DNA of 64,000 nucleotides from Cellulophaga sp. L1A9. GTDB taxonomy: Bacteria > Bacteroidota > Bacteroidia > Flavobacteriales > Flavobacteriaceae. Positions 52,950-63,022 of the stretch are shown piece by piece. Numbering within the stretch: the first letter of the stretch is position 1; each line of letters starts with the position of its first letter. Under the pieces are notes generated by a model. It saw nothing but the letters and a program-made list of their open reading frames with translations. It did no database searches and was not told the origin of the DNA. Made by a program: the position numbers and the translations under genes. The stretch is from the NCBI RefSeq assembly GCF_009797025.1, contig NZ_CP047027.1, forward strand, positions 2,666,001 to 2,730,000, given 5' to 3'.

Positions 52950-53414
52950 GTGATCAATTTCATTGGAACATATGATTGTAAAGCGGACGCTAAAGGTAGG
53001 GTAATGCTGCCTGTTGCGCTTAAAAACCAGATGTCTCCGGTGTTAACAGATGGTTTTGTAATCAAGCGTTCTGTCTTTCAGCCTTGTCTAGAATTGTATC
53101 CAATGAAAGAGTGGAATCTTTTAATGGAGAAAATGAATAAAAAAAATCGCTTCATCAAAAAGAACAATGATTTTATACGTCGTTTTTCTGCGGGTGTTAA
53201 AGTGGTAGAGATTGATGCGACGGGAAGATTATTAATTCCTAAGAACTTAATTGATGTTGCAAATATAGCAAAAGAGGTAGTGTTAAGTTCAGCTATAAAT
53301 ATTATTGAAATTTGGGATAAAGACAGCTACGAAAAAGTGTTGGAGGATACCACTCTTGACTTTGCGGAGTTGGCAGAAGAAGTAATGGGAGGAGACGAAG
53401 ATGAATTATCATAA
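52950..53414 (+). CDS. mraZ: Transcriptional regulator MraZ
   Basis: First gene of the division and cell-wall cluster and its DNA-binding regulator. The 154-residue protein shows the two SpoVT/AbrB-like halves: FIGTYDCKADAKGRVMLPVA and KVVEIDATGRLLIPKNLI, each with the DxKGR/DATGR loop. The start is a GTG at 52950. It overlaps rsmH by 14 bases. Confidence 0.96.
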   Translation: MINFIGTYDCKADAKGRVMLPVALKNQMSPVLTDGFVIKRSVFQPCLELYPMKEWNLLMEKMNKKNRFIKKNNDFIRRFSAGVKVVEIDATGRLLIPKNLIDVANIAKEVVLSSAINIIEIWDKDSYEKVLEDTTLDFAELAEEVMGGDEDELS

Positions 53415-54309
53415 TCCAGTTTTATTAAAGGAGTCTATTGATGGGCTAAATATTAAAAGTGACGGCATTTACGTGGATGTTACTTTTGGTGGTGGAGGTC
53501 ACTCAAAAGAAATTTTGAGCCGTTTGGGTGAGAAAGGAAAGTTGTATGCTTTTGATCAAGATGAAGATGCGCTTAAGAATGCTATTGATGATGAACGGTT
53601 TGTGTTAATTCATGAAAATTTCAGATTCATTGGACAGTTTTTGAAGTTTTACGGTGTGAAAAAAGTAGACGGAATCTTAGGCGATTTCGGAGTGTCATCG
53701 CACCAATTTGATGTTGCAGAACGTGGGTTTTCTACTCGTTTTGATGCTGATCTGGATATGCGAATGAGTAAGCGAAATGCAGTTTCTGCTTTTGAGGTGG
53801 TAAACAACTATACGTATGATGATCTGCGTAGAGTCTTATTTCAATATGGTGATTTAAGAAATGCAAATGCCATAGCAACTGCAATTGTTGCAAACAGAGA
53901 AGAAGCGCCAATAAAGACTACAGATCAGTTAAAATCTGGATTAAAGCAGTTTTTGCCAGCACGTGTTGAGCATAAAATATTGGCTCAAATTTATCAAGCG
54001 ATTCGTATCGAGGTGAATCAGGAGATTGAGGTAATTAAAGAGTTTTTGTTGCAAGTACCAGATTTGTTGAACGAAGAAGGTAGGTTGAGTGTTATTAGCT
54101 ATCATTCTTTGGAAGATAGATTGGTAAAGAACTTTTTTAGATCTGGAAAATTTGAAGGGGAGCCGGATAAGGATTTTTATGGAAACATGAATCTACCACT
54201 TAAAAAAATAGGGGGATTAACAGTTCCTTCAAAAAAAGAGGTTGCTAGCAATAATAGAGCGCGTAGTGCAAAATTAAGAATAGCGGCAAAAGCAAAAGCA
54301 AAAAAATAG
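53401..54309 (+). CDS. rsmH: 16S rRNA (cytosine1402-N4)-methyltransferase
   Basis: SAM-dependent methylation of C1402 in 16S rRNA. The 302-residue protein begins NYHNPVLLKESIDGL and has the SAM loop VDVTFGGGGHSKEIL, DGILGDFGVSSHQFD and the C-terminal SYHSLEDRLVKNFF. Normal length and position in the cluster. Confidence 0.97.
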   Translation: MNYHNPVLLKESIDGLNIKSDGIYVDVTFGGGGHSKEILSRLGEKGKLYAFDQDEDALKNAIDDERFVLIHENFRFIGQFLKFYGVKKVDGILGDFGVSSHQFDVAERGFSTRFDADLDMRMSKRNAVSAFEVVNNYTYDDLRRVLFQYGDLRNANAIATAIVANREEAPIKTTDQLKSGLKQFLPARVEHKILAQIYQAIRIEVNQEIEVIKEFLLQVPDLLNEEGRLSVISYHSLEDRLVKNFFRSGKFEGEPDKDFYGNMNLPLKKIGGLTVPSKKEVASNNRARSAKLRIAAKAKAKK

Positions 54310-54311
54310 TC

Positions 54312-54629
54312 ATGAGAAAGGGCTTGTTAGATATCTTAAAAGGAAAGTTTTTAGTGAGTGGGGACGCTCCTAAAAATTGGATTTTTATCATTTTCACTTC
54401 TTTTTTAGCAGCAGTGATGATTGCTAGTTCTCATGGTGCGGATAGTAAGGTGCATCAAATAGCAGCTTTGAATGAAGAGGTAAAAGAATTGCGAAGTGAG
54501 TTTATTGATGGGCAAACAGATGTTCAGAAATTAAAGCTTGAATCGGAAATATTAAAAACAGTGCGTGAAGATGGGTTGTATCCTTCGGAAACGCCACCAT
54601 ATAAAATAAGAGTTAAATCGGCTGAATAA
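54312..54629 (+). CDS. ftsL: FtsL-like cell division protein
   Basis: A 105-residue bitopic membrane protein: short basic cytoplasmic tail, one membrane segment (about 23-41, WIFIIFTSFLAAVMIASS), then a periplasmic coiled coil (QIAALNEEVKELRSEF). Size, topology and place between rsmH and ftsI identify it as the FtsL analogue, although the sequence is poorly conserved as usual. It overlaps ftsI by one base. Confidence 0.85.
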   Translation: MRKGLLDILKGKFLVSGDAPKNWIFIIFTSFLAAVMIASSHGADSKVHQIAALNEEVKELRSEFIDGQTDVQKLKLESEILKTVREDGLYPSETPPYKIRVKSAE

Positions 54630-56632
54630 TGGCGGTTACAGATAAAAAAATATTAACAAGACTATATGTAGTAGCGGTATTTCTGCTGCTATTCGCTGTT
54701 GCAGTGGTTGTAAAGCTTTTTAGTATTCAGTTGGTAGATGGGGATAAGTACCGTCAATTGGCTGAAGATCGTACGGAAAGGGTTTTTACGATTACTCCTA
54801 ACCGTGGAAATTTATATTCTGCAGACGGTAGTTTATTAGCGACCTCTGTTTCTCGTTTTAATATTCGTTTTGATGCGGTAACCGTAAAGGATAAGGATTT
54901 TAAAGAAAATATTAAACCCTTATGCCAGTCCTTATCAAAATTATTAGGTAAGCCTGCAGCACATTACGAGCAGATTTTTCGCAAAGCAAAAGCAAATAAA
55001 AATAGGTACGCATTAGTGGTTAGGAACCTAGATTATTCAGATTATATACAGGTTAAGAAATTTCCGTTATTTGAAAAAGGACCTAACCGTGGTGGTATTG
55101 TTGTAGAACAAAATACGGTTCGCGAGCATCCTTTAGGTAAGATAGCGGAGCGGAGCGTAGGGTATGAAAGATTTGATAAAAATGGCTATGCGACTCGTGT
55201 TGGTTTAGAAGGCGCTTTTACAGAATATTTAAGTGGAATCAAAGGAAGTCGTCTTAAGCAGAAAATAGCAAAAAACCAATGGAAACCTATTGGGATGGAT
55301 AACATTGTAGAACCAAAAGATGGGTATGATGTATATTCTACTATAGATGTAAATATACAAGATATTGCCCACCATGCTTTATTGGCGCAATTAGAAAAGT
55401 ATAAGGCAGATCATGGTTGTGTGATTGTTATGGAAACCAAGACAGGTGAGATAAAAGCAATTTCAAACCTAGGGAAAACAGAGGGTGATAAATATTACGA
55501 ACGTTTAAATTATGCTATAGGAGAGTCACATGAACCTGGGTCTACATTTAAATTAATGTCCATGGTAGTGGCGCTTGAGGATAATGTTATAGATACCAGT
55601 ACAGTTATTGATACGGAAAAAGGCTTATTTAAAGTGTACAATAAAACAGTAAGAGATTCTAAATGGGGTGGTTATGGGAAAATTTCTGCAGCTAAAGCTT
55701 TTGAGGTTTCTTCAAATACCGCTTTCGCTAAGATCATTTATAATAACTATAAGGATAACCCAGAAAAATATGTCAATCGCTTAATGAATATGGGGCTGAA
55801 TAGAAAGCTTGATCTTCCTATTAAAGGAGAAGGGGCTCCTGTAATTCGCTATCCAGGTGATAAAGGTTGGTCTGGTATTTCTTTGGCATGGATGTCTCAT
55901 GGGTATGAAGTTTCGCTGACGCCTTTGCAAACGCTTACATTTTATAATGCGATTGCAAATGATGGGGAAATGGTTAAACCGCGACTTTTAAAAGAGGTAA
56001 AAGAGTGGGATAAAAGTATTTTTAAGTTTGATAAAGAAGTAATAAATCCATCTATCTGTTCGCAAGAAACGATAGGAAAGGTAAAAGAAATGTTGAAGAA
56101 TGTGGTAGAGAAAAAGTATGGTACAGGCCACAGCTTGTATTCGCCAAACTTTTCTATGGCCGGTAAGACAGGAACAGCACAGAAGAATTATGTAGCTAAA
56201 GATCCTGATAAATTACAATATATCTCTTCTTTTGCAGGCTATTTTCCTGCGGACAACCCTAAGTATTCTTGTATCGTAGTGATTCATGAGCCAGATAGAA
56301 AAGTAGGTATTTACGGGGCAGATGTTGCCGGTCCAGTATTTAAATCTGTCGCTCAAAAAATATATACCACTTCTCCTTTAGTAGATGAGGTAGATGGTTT
56401 AGAAATTAGTGATCCTGGTTTGGAGAAAAAGTACGAGCAGTATTATGCTGAAGCGTCAAAAAAATATAGCAAAGTGCCAAATGTAGAAGGTATGAGTGGC
56501 ATGGATGCTATTGCAATTTTAGAAAATTTAGGATTAAAAGTTAGAGTTACCGGATACGGTAAAGTAAAAAAACAGTCTGCAAAAGGCGTAAATATTAGCG
56601 CAGCAGGAGTAATTGTATTGGAATTATCATGA
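54629..56632 (+). CDS. ftsI: Division-specific peptidoglycan transpeptidase with PASTA domain
   Basis: Cross-links septal peptidoglycan. The 667-residue protein has an N-terminal membrane anchor (about 10-32), a dimerisation domain, and a transpeptidase domain with STFK (Ser305, Lys308), SSNTAF and AGKTGTAQ. A single C-terminal PASTA domain follows (KVPNVEGMSGMDAIAILENL). It overlaps murE by four bases (ATGA). Confidence 0.95.
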   Translation: MAVTDKKILTRLYVVAVFLLLFAVAVVVKLFSIQLVDGDKYRQLAEDRTERVFTITPNRGNLYSADGSLLATSVSRFNIRFDAVTVKDKDFKENIKPLCQSLSKLLGKPAAHYEQIFRKAKANKNRYALVVRNLDYSDYIQVKKFPLFEKGPNRGGIVVEQNTVREHPLGKIAERSVGYERFDKNGYATRVGLEGAFTEYLSGIKGSRLKQKIAKNQWKPIGMDNIVEPKDGYDVYSTIDVNIQDIAHHALLAQLEKYKADHGCVIVMETKTGEIKAISNLGKTEGDKYYERLNYAIGESHEPGSTFKLMSMVVALEDNVIDTSTVIDTEKGLFKVYNKTVRDSKWGGYGKISAAKAFEVSSNTAFAKIIYNNYKDNPEKYVNRLMNMGLNRKLDLPIKGEGAPVIRYPGDKGWSGISLAWMSHGYEVSLTPLQTLTFYNAIANDGEMVKPRLLKEVKEWDKSIFKFDKEVINPSICSQETIGKVKEMLKNVVEKKYGTGHSLYSPNFSMAGKTGTAQKNYVAKDPDKLQYISSFAGYFPADNPKYSCIVVIHEPDRKVGIYGADVAGPVFKSVAQKIYTTSPLVDEVDGLEISDPGLEKKYEQYYAEASKKYSKVPNVEGMSGMDAIAILENLGLKVRVTGYGKVKKQSAKGVNISAAGVIVLELS

Positions 56633-58092
56633 GAGCACTTAAAGACATATTGTTTGGGGTAAGTATTACTGCGGTTAGCGGTTCTACTTCTGTTGTGGTA
56701 AATTCTATTTGCTTCGATTCGCGTATCGTAACTGTAGATGATGTTTTTATTGCAATAAAAGGAACTATTACTGATGGACACGAGTATATAGCTAAGGCTA
56801 TTTCGCTTGGCGCAAAGACAATTATCTGTGAGGAAATGCCAGTAACTATTGTCGATGGTGTTACGTATGTCGCCGTAGATAATGGAAATAAAGCCTTGGC
56901 AATTATGGCGTCTAATTTTTATGACAATCCGTCTAAAAATTTAAGACTAGTTGGTGTTACAGGAACAAACGGGAAAACAACGGTAAGTAGCTTGTTGTAT
57001 CAACTATTTAAGAAAGCAGGTTTTAAGGTGGGACTTATTTCTACCATAAAAATCATGGTAGACGATACTGAATATAAAACGAGCCATACGACGCCAGATG
57101 CTATGACAATAAATCATCATTTAAAATTGATGAATGATGTGGGGGTTGAATTCTGTTTTATGGAGGTGAGTTCTCATGGGATACACCAAAAACGTACAGA
57201 AGGTTTAGCTTTTGAAGGAGCTATTTTTACAAATCTATCTCATGATCATTTAGATTATCATAAAACCTTTGCGGAGTATAGGGATACTAAAAAATTACTT
57301 TTTGATAATCTTCCTAAAAAAGCTTTTGCCCTTACCAATATTGATGATAAGAATGGGCTAGTGATATTGCAGAATACAAAGGCAAGAAAGTATACCTATG
57401 CGCTAAAAACGTATGCCGATTATAAAGCTCAAATATTAGAGAATCAATTTAATGGACAGCTTTTAAAAATTGATGGTCATGAAGTATGGTCAAAATTAAT
57501 AGGAGATTTTAATGCCTATAACATGTTGGCAATTTATGGTACGGCACACCTTTTAGGTTTGGAGCAACTTGAAATATTACGGCTTTTGAGTGAATTAGAG
57601 AATGTTGATGGTAGATTTCAATACTTTATTTCTAAAGAAAGAATTACGGCAATTGTAGATTATGCGCATACGCCAGACGCACTTAAAAATGTGCTTGATA
57701 CTATTAATAAATTGAGAACAGGAAATGAAAACGTAATCACTGTTGTAGGGTGTGGTGGCGATAGGGATAGGTCTAAGCGTCCGGTTATGGGGCGTATTGC
57801 TTCAGAAATGAGTACTACAGTGGTTTTTACTTCTGATAATCCAAGAACAGAAAAGCCAGAAGATATACTAAAAGAGATAGAGGCAGGGGTAGAAGCTCAA
57901 AATGTTAGAAAAACATTGACTATTGAAAATAGAGAGCAAGCAATAAAAACCGCTTGTCAATTGGCTAATTCCAATGATATTATTTTAATCGCAGGAAAAG
58001 GTCATGAAACCTATCAAGAGATTAACGGTGTGAGAGCTCATTTTGATGATTACGAAATGGTTCAAAGTTTATTGAAGAACTTAAATAAATAA
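56629..58092 (+). CDS. murE: UDP-MurNAc-tripeptide ligase (meso-diaminopimelate-adding)
   Basis: Adds the third stem-peptide residue to UDP-MurNAc-L-Ala-D-Glu. The 487-residue Mur ligase has the ATP loop GTNGKTT (112-118), and TSDNPRTEKPEDIL carries the DNPR motif that selects meso-diaminopimelate over lysine. Hence mDAP-type peptidoglycan is predicted. Confidence 0.97.
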   Translation: MRALKDILFGVSITAVSGSTSVVVNSICFDSRIVTVDDVFIAIKGTITDGHEYIAKAISLGAKTIICEEMPVTIVDGVTYVAVDNGNKALAIMASNFYDNPSKNLRLVGVTGTNGKTTVSSLLYQLFKKAGFKVGLISTIKIMVDDTEYKTSHTTPDAMTINHHLKLMNDVGVEFCFMEVSSHGIHQKRTEGLAFEGAIFTNLSHDHLDYHKTFAEYRDTKKLLFDNLPKKAFALTNIDDKNGLVILQNTKARKYTYALKTYADYKAQILENQFNGQLLKIDGHEVWSKLIGDFNAYNMLAIYGTAHLLGLEQLEILRLLSELENVDGRFQYFISKERITAIVDYAHTPDALKNVLDTINKLRTGNENVITVVGCGGDRDRSKRPVMGRIASEMSTTVVFTSDNPRTEKPEDILKEIEAGVEAQNVRKTLTIENREQAIKTACQLANSNDIILIAGKGHETYQEINGVRAHFDDYEMVQSLLKNLNK

Positions 58093-58147
58093 AACAACTA
58101 GAATTACTAGTATAGTAATTGTAAACCAAAAAGACACAAATTAGAGT

Positions 58148-59368
58148 ATGTTATACTATTTGTTTGAATTTTTAGAAAAAAATTACCAAATACCAGGTGC
58201 TGGACTGTTTCAGTTTATCACTTTTAGGGCAGCATTAGCGGTATTAACTTCGCTTTTGATTGCAACGGTGTATGGTAAAAAAATAATTCTTTTTCTTCAA
58301 AAAAAGCAAATAGGAGAGACTGTTCGTGATTTAGGTTTAGATGGGCAAAAGCAAAAAGCAGGTACGCCTACAATGGGTGGCTTAATTATCATTTTAGCTA
58401 CTTTAATTCCGGTACTATTATTTGCTAAGCTTGATAATATTTATGTCATTCTTTTGATAGTTACTACTATTTGGATGGGAATCATAGGTTTTATAGATGA
58501 TTATATTAAAATATTTAAAAAAGATAAGGAGGGCTTACAAGGAAAATTCAAAATTTTAGGGCAAGTTGTTTTGGGGCTAATTGTAGGGACTACACTGTAC
58601 TTCCATCCAGAAGTGACTATGAAAGAACGTAGTCAGAGTGTGATTACAACAGCATACACATTAGAAAAAGTGGCAGGTGCAGAAGTCAAATCCGTAAGAA
58701 CTACCGTTCCTTTCTTTAAGAATAACGAGTTAGATTATACGTCGTTCATTGGTTGGATGGGTGATGGTGCTAAAGAATATGCTTGGTTAATATTTATTCC
58801 TGTAGTCATTATTATTGTAACGGCAGTATCAAACGGAGCCAATCTAACAGATGGTATTGATGGTTTAGCCGCAGGTTCATCGGCTATTATTGTCCTCACC
58901 TTAGGGATTTTTACGTGGATTTCAGGGAATATTATATTCTCCAATTATCTCGACATTATGTTTATTCCTAGAGCAGGTGAACTCGTGGTATTTGTTGCTG
59001 CATTTGTGGGTGCTTTGGTTGGGTTTTTATGGTACAATGCATTCCCTGCTCAAGTATTTATGGGAGATACAGGCAGTTTAACGATTGGAGGAGTAATTGC
59101 CGTAATTGCAATTATCATCCGTAAAGAATTATTGATTCCTGTTTTATGTGGAATCTTCTTCGCAGAATCTATCTCTGTGATGTTACAGGTGGGGTATTTT
59201 AAATACACTAAAAAGAAATTTGGAGAAGGAAAGCGTGTTTTTCTCATGGCTCCATTGCACCACCATTATCAAAAGAAAGGGTATCACGAGAGTAAAATTG
59301 TGACGCGCTTCTGGATTGTTGGAATTTTACTTGCGGTAATCACTGTGGTAACCTTAAAAGTGCGATAA
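58148..59368 (+). CDS. mraY: Phospho-N-acetylmuramoyl-pentapeptide transferase
   Basis: Forms lipid I on the inner membrane. The 406-residue polytopic protein has about ten hydrophobic segments. Conserved cytoplasmic loops seen are [31 protein letters not shown] and [10 protein letters not shown]. It has a family-typical insertion near residues 155-190 before the Asn/Asp-rich loop. The next gene starts one base after its stop. Confidence 0.97.
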   Translation: MLYYLFEFLEKNYQIPGAGLFQFITFRAALAVLTSLLIATVYGKKIILFLQKKQIGETVRDLGLDGQKQKAGTPTMGGLIIILATLIPVLLFAKLDNIYVILLIVTTIWMGIIGFIDDYIKIFKKDKEGLQGKFKILGQVVLGLIVGTTLYFHPEVTMKERSQSVITTAYTLEKVAGAEVKSVRTTVPFFKNNELDYTSFIGWMGDGAKEYAWLIFIPVVIIIVTAVSNGANLTDGIDGLAAGSSAIIVLTLGIFTWISGNIIFSNYLDIMFIPRAGELVVFVAAFVGALVGFLWYNAFPAQVFMGDTGSLTIGGVIAVIAIIIRKELLIPVLCGIFFAESISVMLQVGYFKYTKKKFGEGKRVFLMAPLHHHYQKKGYHESKIVTRFWIVGILLAVITVVTLKVR

Positions 59369-59369
59369 G

Positions 59370-60704
59370 ATGCAGCGACTGGTAATTCTTGGTGGAGGAG
59401 AAAGTGGCGTAGGAACCGCCATTTTGGGGAAGAAAAAAGGATATGAAGTTTTTGTTTCTGATAAAGGGACAATTAAAGATAACTATAGAAAAGTTCTTGA
59501 GCATTTTGAAATTGAATGGGAAGACCAGCAGCATACAGAAGAAAAAATTCTGAATGCAGATGTGGTTATGAAAAGTCCAGGTATTCCTGATAAGATTGCG
59601 TTGATTCAGAAATTAAAAGAGAAAGGCGTTCCTGTGATATCGGAAATAGAATTTGCATATAAATATACGGATGCAAAAATTATTGGAATTACAGGTAGCA
59701 ACGGGAAAACTACCACGACAATGTTAGTTAATCATCTTTTAAAAAGTGAAGGCTTGCATGTGGGAATGGCAGGTAATATTGGCGATAGCTATGCGAAAAT
59801 GGTGGCGGAAAATGATTTTGAATATTACGTATTGGAAATCAGTAGCTTTCAATTAGATGGTATTGTAGATTTCAAGCCGCATATAGCAATTCTTACCAAT
59901 ATATCGCCAGATCATTTAGATCGGTATGAGTATAAGTATGAAAACTATATCGCATCAAAATTTAGAATTGCAGAAAACCAGACAGAAGATGATTATTTCA
60001 TTTATGATGCGGATGATAAAGACTTAACGGATTGGTTAGAAAAACACCCTGTTAAAGCAAAATTAATGCCCTATTCCATTGAGAGAACGATAGAAGAAGG
60101 CGCATTTAGTACAAACGAAGACATAACGATTACAACTAACAACGACACACTGAAAATGAAAACAGATTCTTTATCCTTAGAAGGAAAACACAATCTTAAA
60201 AACACAATGGCAGCTTCTACAGCGTCAAAACTTATTGGTATTAGAAAAGAAACTATTCGTAACAGTGTAGCCAATTTTCAAGGTGCTGAACACCGTTTAG
60301 AAAAGGTATTAAAGATTCATCATGTAGAATACATTAATGATTCTAAAGCTACGAATGTAAATGCAACCTATTATGCTTTAGATAGTGTGAGAACTCCAAC
60401 AGTTTGGATCGTTGGTGGTGTAGATAAGGGTAATGATTACAAATCATTGATGCCTTTAGTTCGTGAAAAGGTAAAAGCAATTATCTGTCTTGGAAAAGAC
60501 AATACAAAAATAATTGAAGCTTTTGGTAATGTGGTAGACCTTATTGTAGAAGCCTATGATATGTCGGAAACCGTAAAAATTGCCTATAAAATGGCGGAAA
60601 GAGGTGACACTGTTTTGTTGTCGCCAGCATGTGCAAGTTTTGATCTTTTTGATAATTATGAAGATCGTGGAAATCAATTTAAAGCAGCAGTAAAAAACTT
60701 ATAA
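59370..60704 (+). CDS. murD: UDP-MurNAc-L-alanine--D-glutamate ligase
   Basis: Adds D-glutamate to UDP-MurNAc-L-Ala. The 444-residue Mur ligase has an N-terminal uracil-binding domain (LVILGGGESGVGTAIL), GITGSNGKTTTTML in the ATP domain, and NDSKATNVNATYYAL in the C-terminal half. It sits tightly between mraY and ftsW. Confidence 0.97.
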   Translation: MQRLVILGGGESGVGTAILGKKKGYEVFVSDKGTIKDNYRKVLEHFEIEWEDQQHTEEKILNADVVMKSPGIPDKIALIQKLKEKGVPVISEIEFAYKYTDAKIIGITGSNGKTTTTMLVNHLLKSEGLHVGMAGNIGDSYAKMVAENDFEYYVLEISSFQLDGIVDFKPHIAILTNISPDHLDRYEYKYENYIASKFRIAENQTEDDYFIYDADDKDLTDWLEKHPVKAKLMPYSIERTIEEGAFSTNEDITITTNNDTLKMKTDSLSLEGKHNLKNTMAASTASKLIGIRKETIRNSVANFQGAEHRLEKVLKIHHVEYINDSKATNVNATYYALDSVRTPTVWIVGGVDKGNDYKSLMPLVREKVKAIICLGKDNTKIIEAFGNVVDLIVEAYDMSETVKIAYKMAERGDTVLLSPACASFDLFDNYEDRGNQFKAAVKNL

Positions 60705-60710
60705 TAACAG

Positions 60711-61913
60711 ATGGAATTTTTCAACAAAATAAGCGGAGATAAAGCAATTTGGGCTATAGTAGCCTTACTTGCCTTGTTTTCTTTTTTACCAGTTTACAGC
60801 GCAAGCAGTAATCTGGTATACGTTGTTGGGAATGGTACAGGTACTACGTTAAGCTTTTTATTTAAACATGGTCTTTTATTGGCATTAGGTTTCGGAATTA
60901 TTTATGGTGTACATAAAATTCCGACGCACTTCTTTAAAGGACTTTCGTTAATTGCAATGCCTATCGTTTTATTGCTATTGGTATATACCTTGGCGCAGGG
61001 AACAACTATAGGAGGAGCAAATGCAAGTAGATGGATTCGTTTGCCGCTAGTAGGTTTTACGTTTCAAACATCAAATTTAGCCGCTGTGGTCTTGATGGCT
61101 TATGTAGCGCGTTATTTGACGAAAATAAAAGATAAGACAATTGGCTTTAAGGAAAGTATTTTGCCTTTATGGTTGCCGGTTTTTTTGGTGTTAATATTAA
61201 TATTGCCGGCCAACTTTTCAACCGCGGCAATTATCTTTTTTATGGTAATGGTCCTGTGTTTTTTAGGAGGATATCCTATTAAGTACTTATTAGGGATTAT
61301 AGGGAGTGGTATTTTAACATTAACCCTTTTTATCTTAGTCGCTAAAGCGGCTCCAGATTTATTTCCTAACCGTGTAAACACATGGCAAAATAGAATAGAA
61401 AATTTTGCAAATGACGAAGATAGTGATGCTGATTATCAAATTGAAAAAGCAAAGATTGCTATTGCTACTGGAGGAATAATAGGTAAAGGTGCTGGTAAGA
61501 GTATTCAAAAGAATTTTTTACCACAAAGTTCTTCCGATTTTATTTTTGCCATTATTGTGGAAGAATATGGGCTTGTAGGAGGAATGGTTTTGGTTTTTTT
61601 CTACCTGTTATTGCTTTTTAGAATTGTGGTAGTTGCTAATGGAAATACAACAATTTTCGGAAAGTTATTAGTCGTTGGTGTAGGATTGCCTATCGTTTTT
61701 CAGGCATTTATAAATATGGCTGTGGCTGTAGAATTGTTTCCTGTAACAGGGCAAACATTACCGCTTATTAGTAGTGGAGGAACCTCTACTTGGATGACGT
61801 GTTTGGCTATAGGTATTATATTAAGTGCGAGTAATAAGGAAACGATTGAAGAATCAAGTAGTGCAGAAATAGATGATACGAACCCTTTAGAAGTATTGAG
61901 TGGGCAATTATAA
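60711..61913 (+). CDS. ftsW: Septal peptidoglycan glycosyltransferase FtsW
   Basis: A 400-residue SEDS-family polytopic membrane protein acting with FtsI at the septum. About nine to ten hydrophobic segments are visible, with [33 protein letters not shown] and [18 protein letters not shown] typical of FtsW/RodA. It overlaps murG by 14 bases. Confidence 0.96.
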   Translation: MEFFNKISGDKAIWAIVALLALFSFLPVYSASSNLVYVVGNGTGTTLSFLFKHGLLLALGFGIIYGVHKIPTHFFKGLSLIAMPIVLLLLVYTLAQGTTIGGANASRWIRLPLVGFTFQTSNLAAVVLMAYVARYLTKIKDKTIGFKESILPLWLPVFLVLILILPANFSTAAIIFFMVMVLCFLGGYPIKYLLGIIGSGILTLTLFILVAKAAPDLFPNRVNTWQNRIENFANDEDSDADYQIEKAKIAIATGGIIGKGAGKSIQKNFLPQSSSDFIFAIIVEEYGLVGGMVLVFFYLLLLFRIVVVANGNTTIFGKLLVVGVGLPIVFQAFINMAVAVELFPVTGQTLPLISSGGTSTWMTCLAIGIILSASNKETIEESSSAEIDDTNPLEVLSGQL

Positions 61914-62991
61914 ATTTATACTATCTGGAGGTGGCACAGGCGGACATATATATCCGGCAGTGGCAATCGCGAATGAATTAAAGCGCAGGCACCCTAGTGC
62001 TGAGTTTTTATTTGTGGGTGCAAAAGATAGAATGGAAATGGAAAAAGTGCCTAATGCGGGGTACAAAATAGAAGGTCTATGGATTTCTGGGTTACAACGC
62101 AAATTGACTTTTAGGAATTTAATGTTTCCTTTTAAGTTAATTAGTAGTCTGGTAAAAGCTGGTGGCATAGTTGAAAAATTTAAGCCAGATGTTGTCATTG
62201 GAACAGGTGGCTTTGCAAGTGGACCGCTTTTAAAAAGAGCCTCAGGAAAAGGAGTGCCTTGTGTATTGCAAGAACAGAATTCTTTTGCAGGAATTACCAA
62301 TAAACTATTGGCAGAGAAGTCTAGGAAAATATGTGTAGCCTATGATGGCATGGAAAAATTTTTTCCAGCAGATAAAATTGTAAAAACAGGAAACCCTGTT
62401 CGAGAAGATTTGGTAACTATGGCAGCAACGCAGAAAGAAGCATTGGCTTTCTTTGGATTAGAGGAGTCTAAACCAACCTTAGTCGTCCTAGGAGGGAGCT
62501 TGGGAGCAAGAAGAATAAATCAGCTTATTGAAAAGGAATTAAGATTCTTTGAAGAATTAGGAATACAATTGGTATGGCAATGTGGTAAGTTGTATTATGA
62601 AGAGTATAAAAAATATCAATCAGATAGCGTAAAAGTATTTGATTTTTTAAATAGAATGGATTTTGCATATGCGGCAGCTAATTTTGTGATTAGTAGAGCA
62701 GGAGCAGGTTCGGTGTCTGAATTGTGTATTGTTGGGAAACCAGTCATCTATATTCCTTCGCCGAATGTAGCAGAAGATCATCAAACTAAAAATGCCATGG
62801 CTTTAGTAGAGAAAGATGCTGCTTTGATGGTTAGAGAAAGTGATTTGGCTTCACAATTTGAAAGTATTTTTTCCGTCCTTTTCAAAGACGAAGAAAAACA
62901 AAAGGAGTTGAGTGTAAATAGTAAAAAGATGGCGATGCCAAATGCTACAAGTGATATTGTAGATGAAATTGAAAAATTATTAAAAAAATAA
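61900..62991 (+). CDS. murG: Lipid II synthase MurG (UDP-GlcNAc transferase)
   Basis: Transfers GlcNAc to lipid I on the inner face of the membrane. The 363-residue GT-B enzyme shows [19 protein letters not shown] at the N terminus, [15 protein letters not shown] and the donor-site run [17 protein letters not shown]. The start is a GTG inside the end of ftsW; no in-frame ATG would keep the first glycine-rich strand. Confidence 0.96.
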   Translation: MGNYKFILSGGGTGGHIYPAVAIANELKRRHPSAEFLFVGAKDRMEMEKVPNAGYKIEGLWISGLQRKLTFRNLMFPFKLISSLVKAGGIVEKFKPDVVIGTGGFASGPLLKRASGKGVPCVLQEQNSFAGITNKLLAEKSRKICVAYDGMEKFFPADKIVKTGNPVREDLVTMAATQKEALAFFGLEESKPTLVVLGGSLGARRINQLIEKELRFFEELGIQLVWQCGKLYYEEYKKYQSDSVKVFDFLNRMDFAYAAANFVISRAGAGSVSELCIVGKPVIYIPSPNVAEDHQTKNAMALVEKDAALMVRESDLASQFESIFSVLFKDEEKQKELSVNSKKMAMPNATSDIVDEIEKLLKK

Positions 62992-63022
62992 AATAGGCCT
63001 TAAGGTAACTTGGGTAATAATT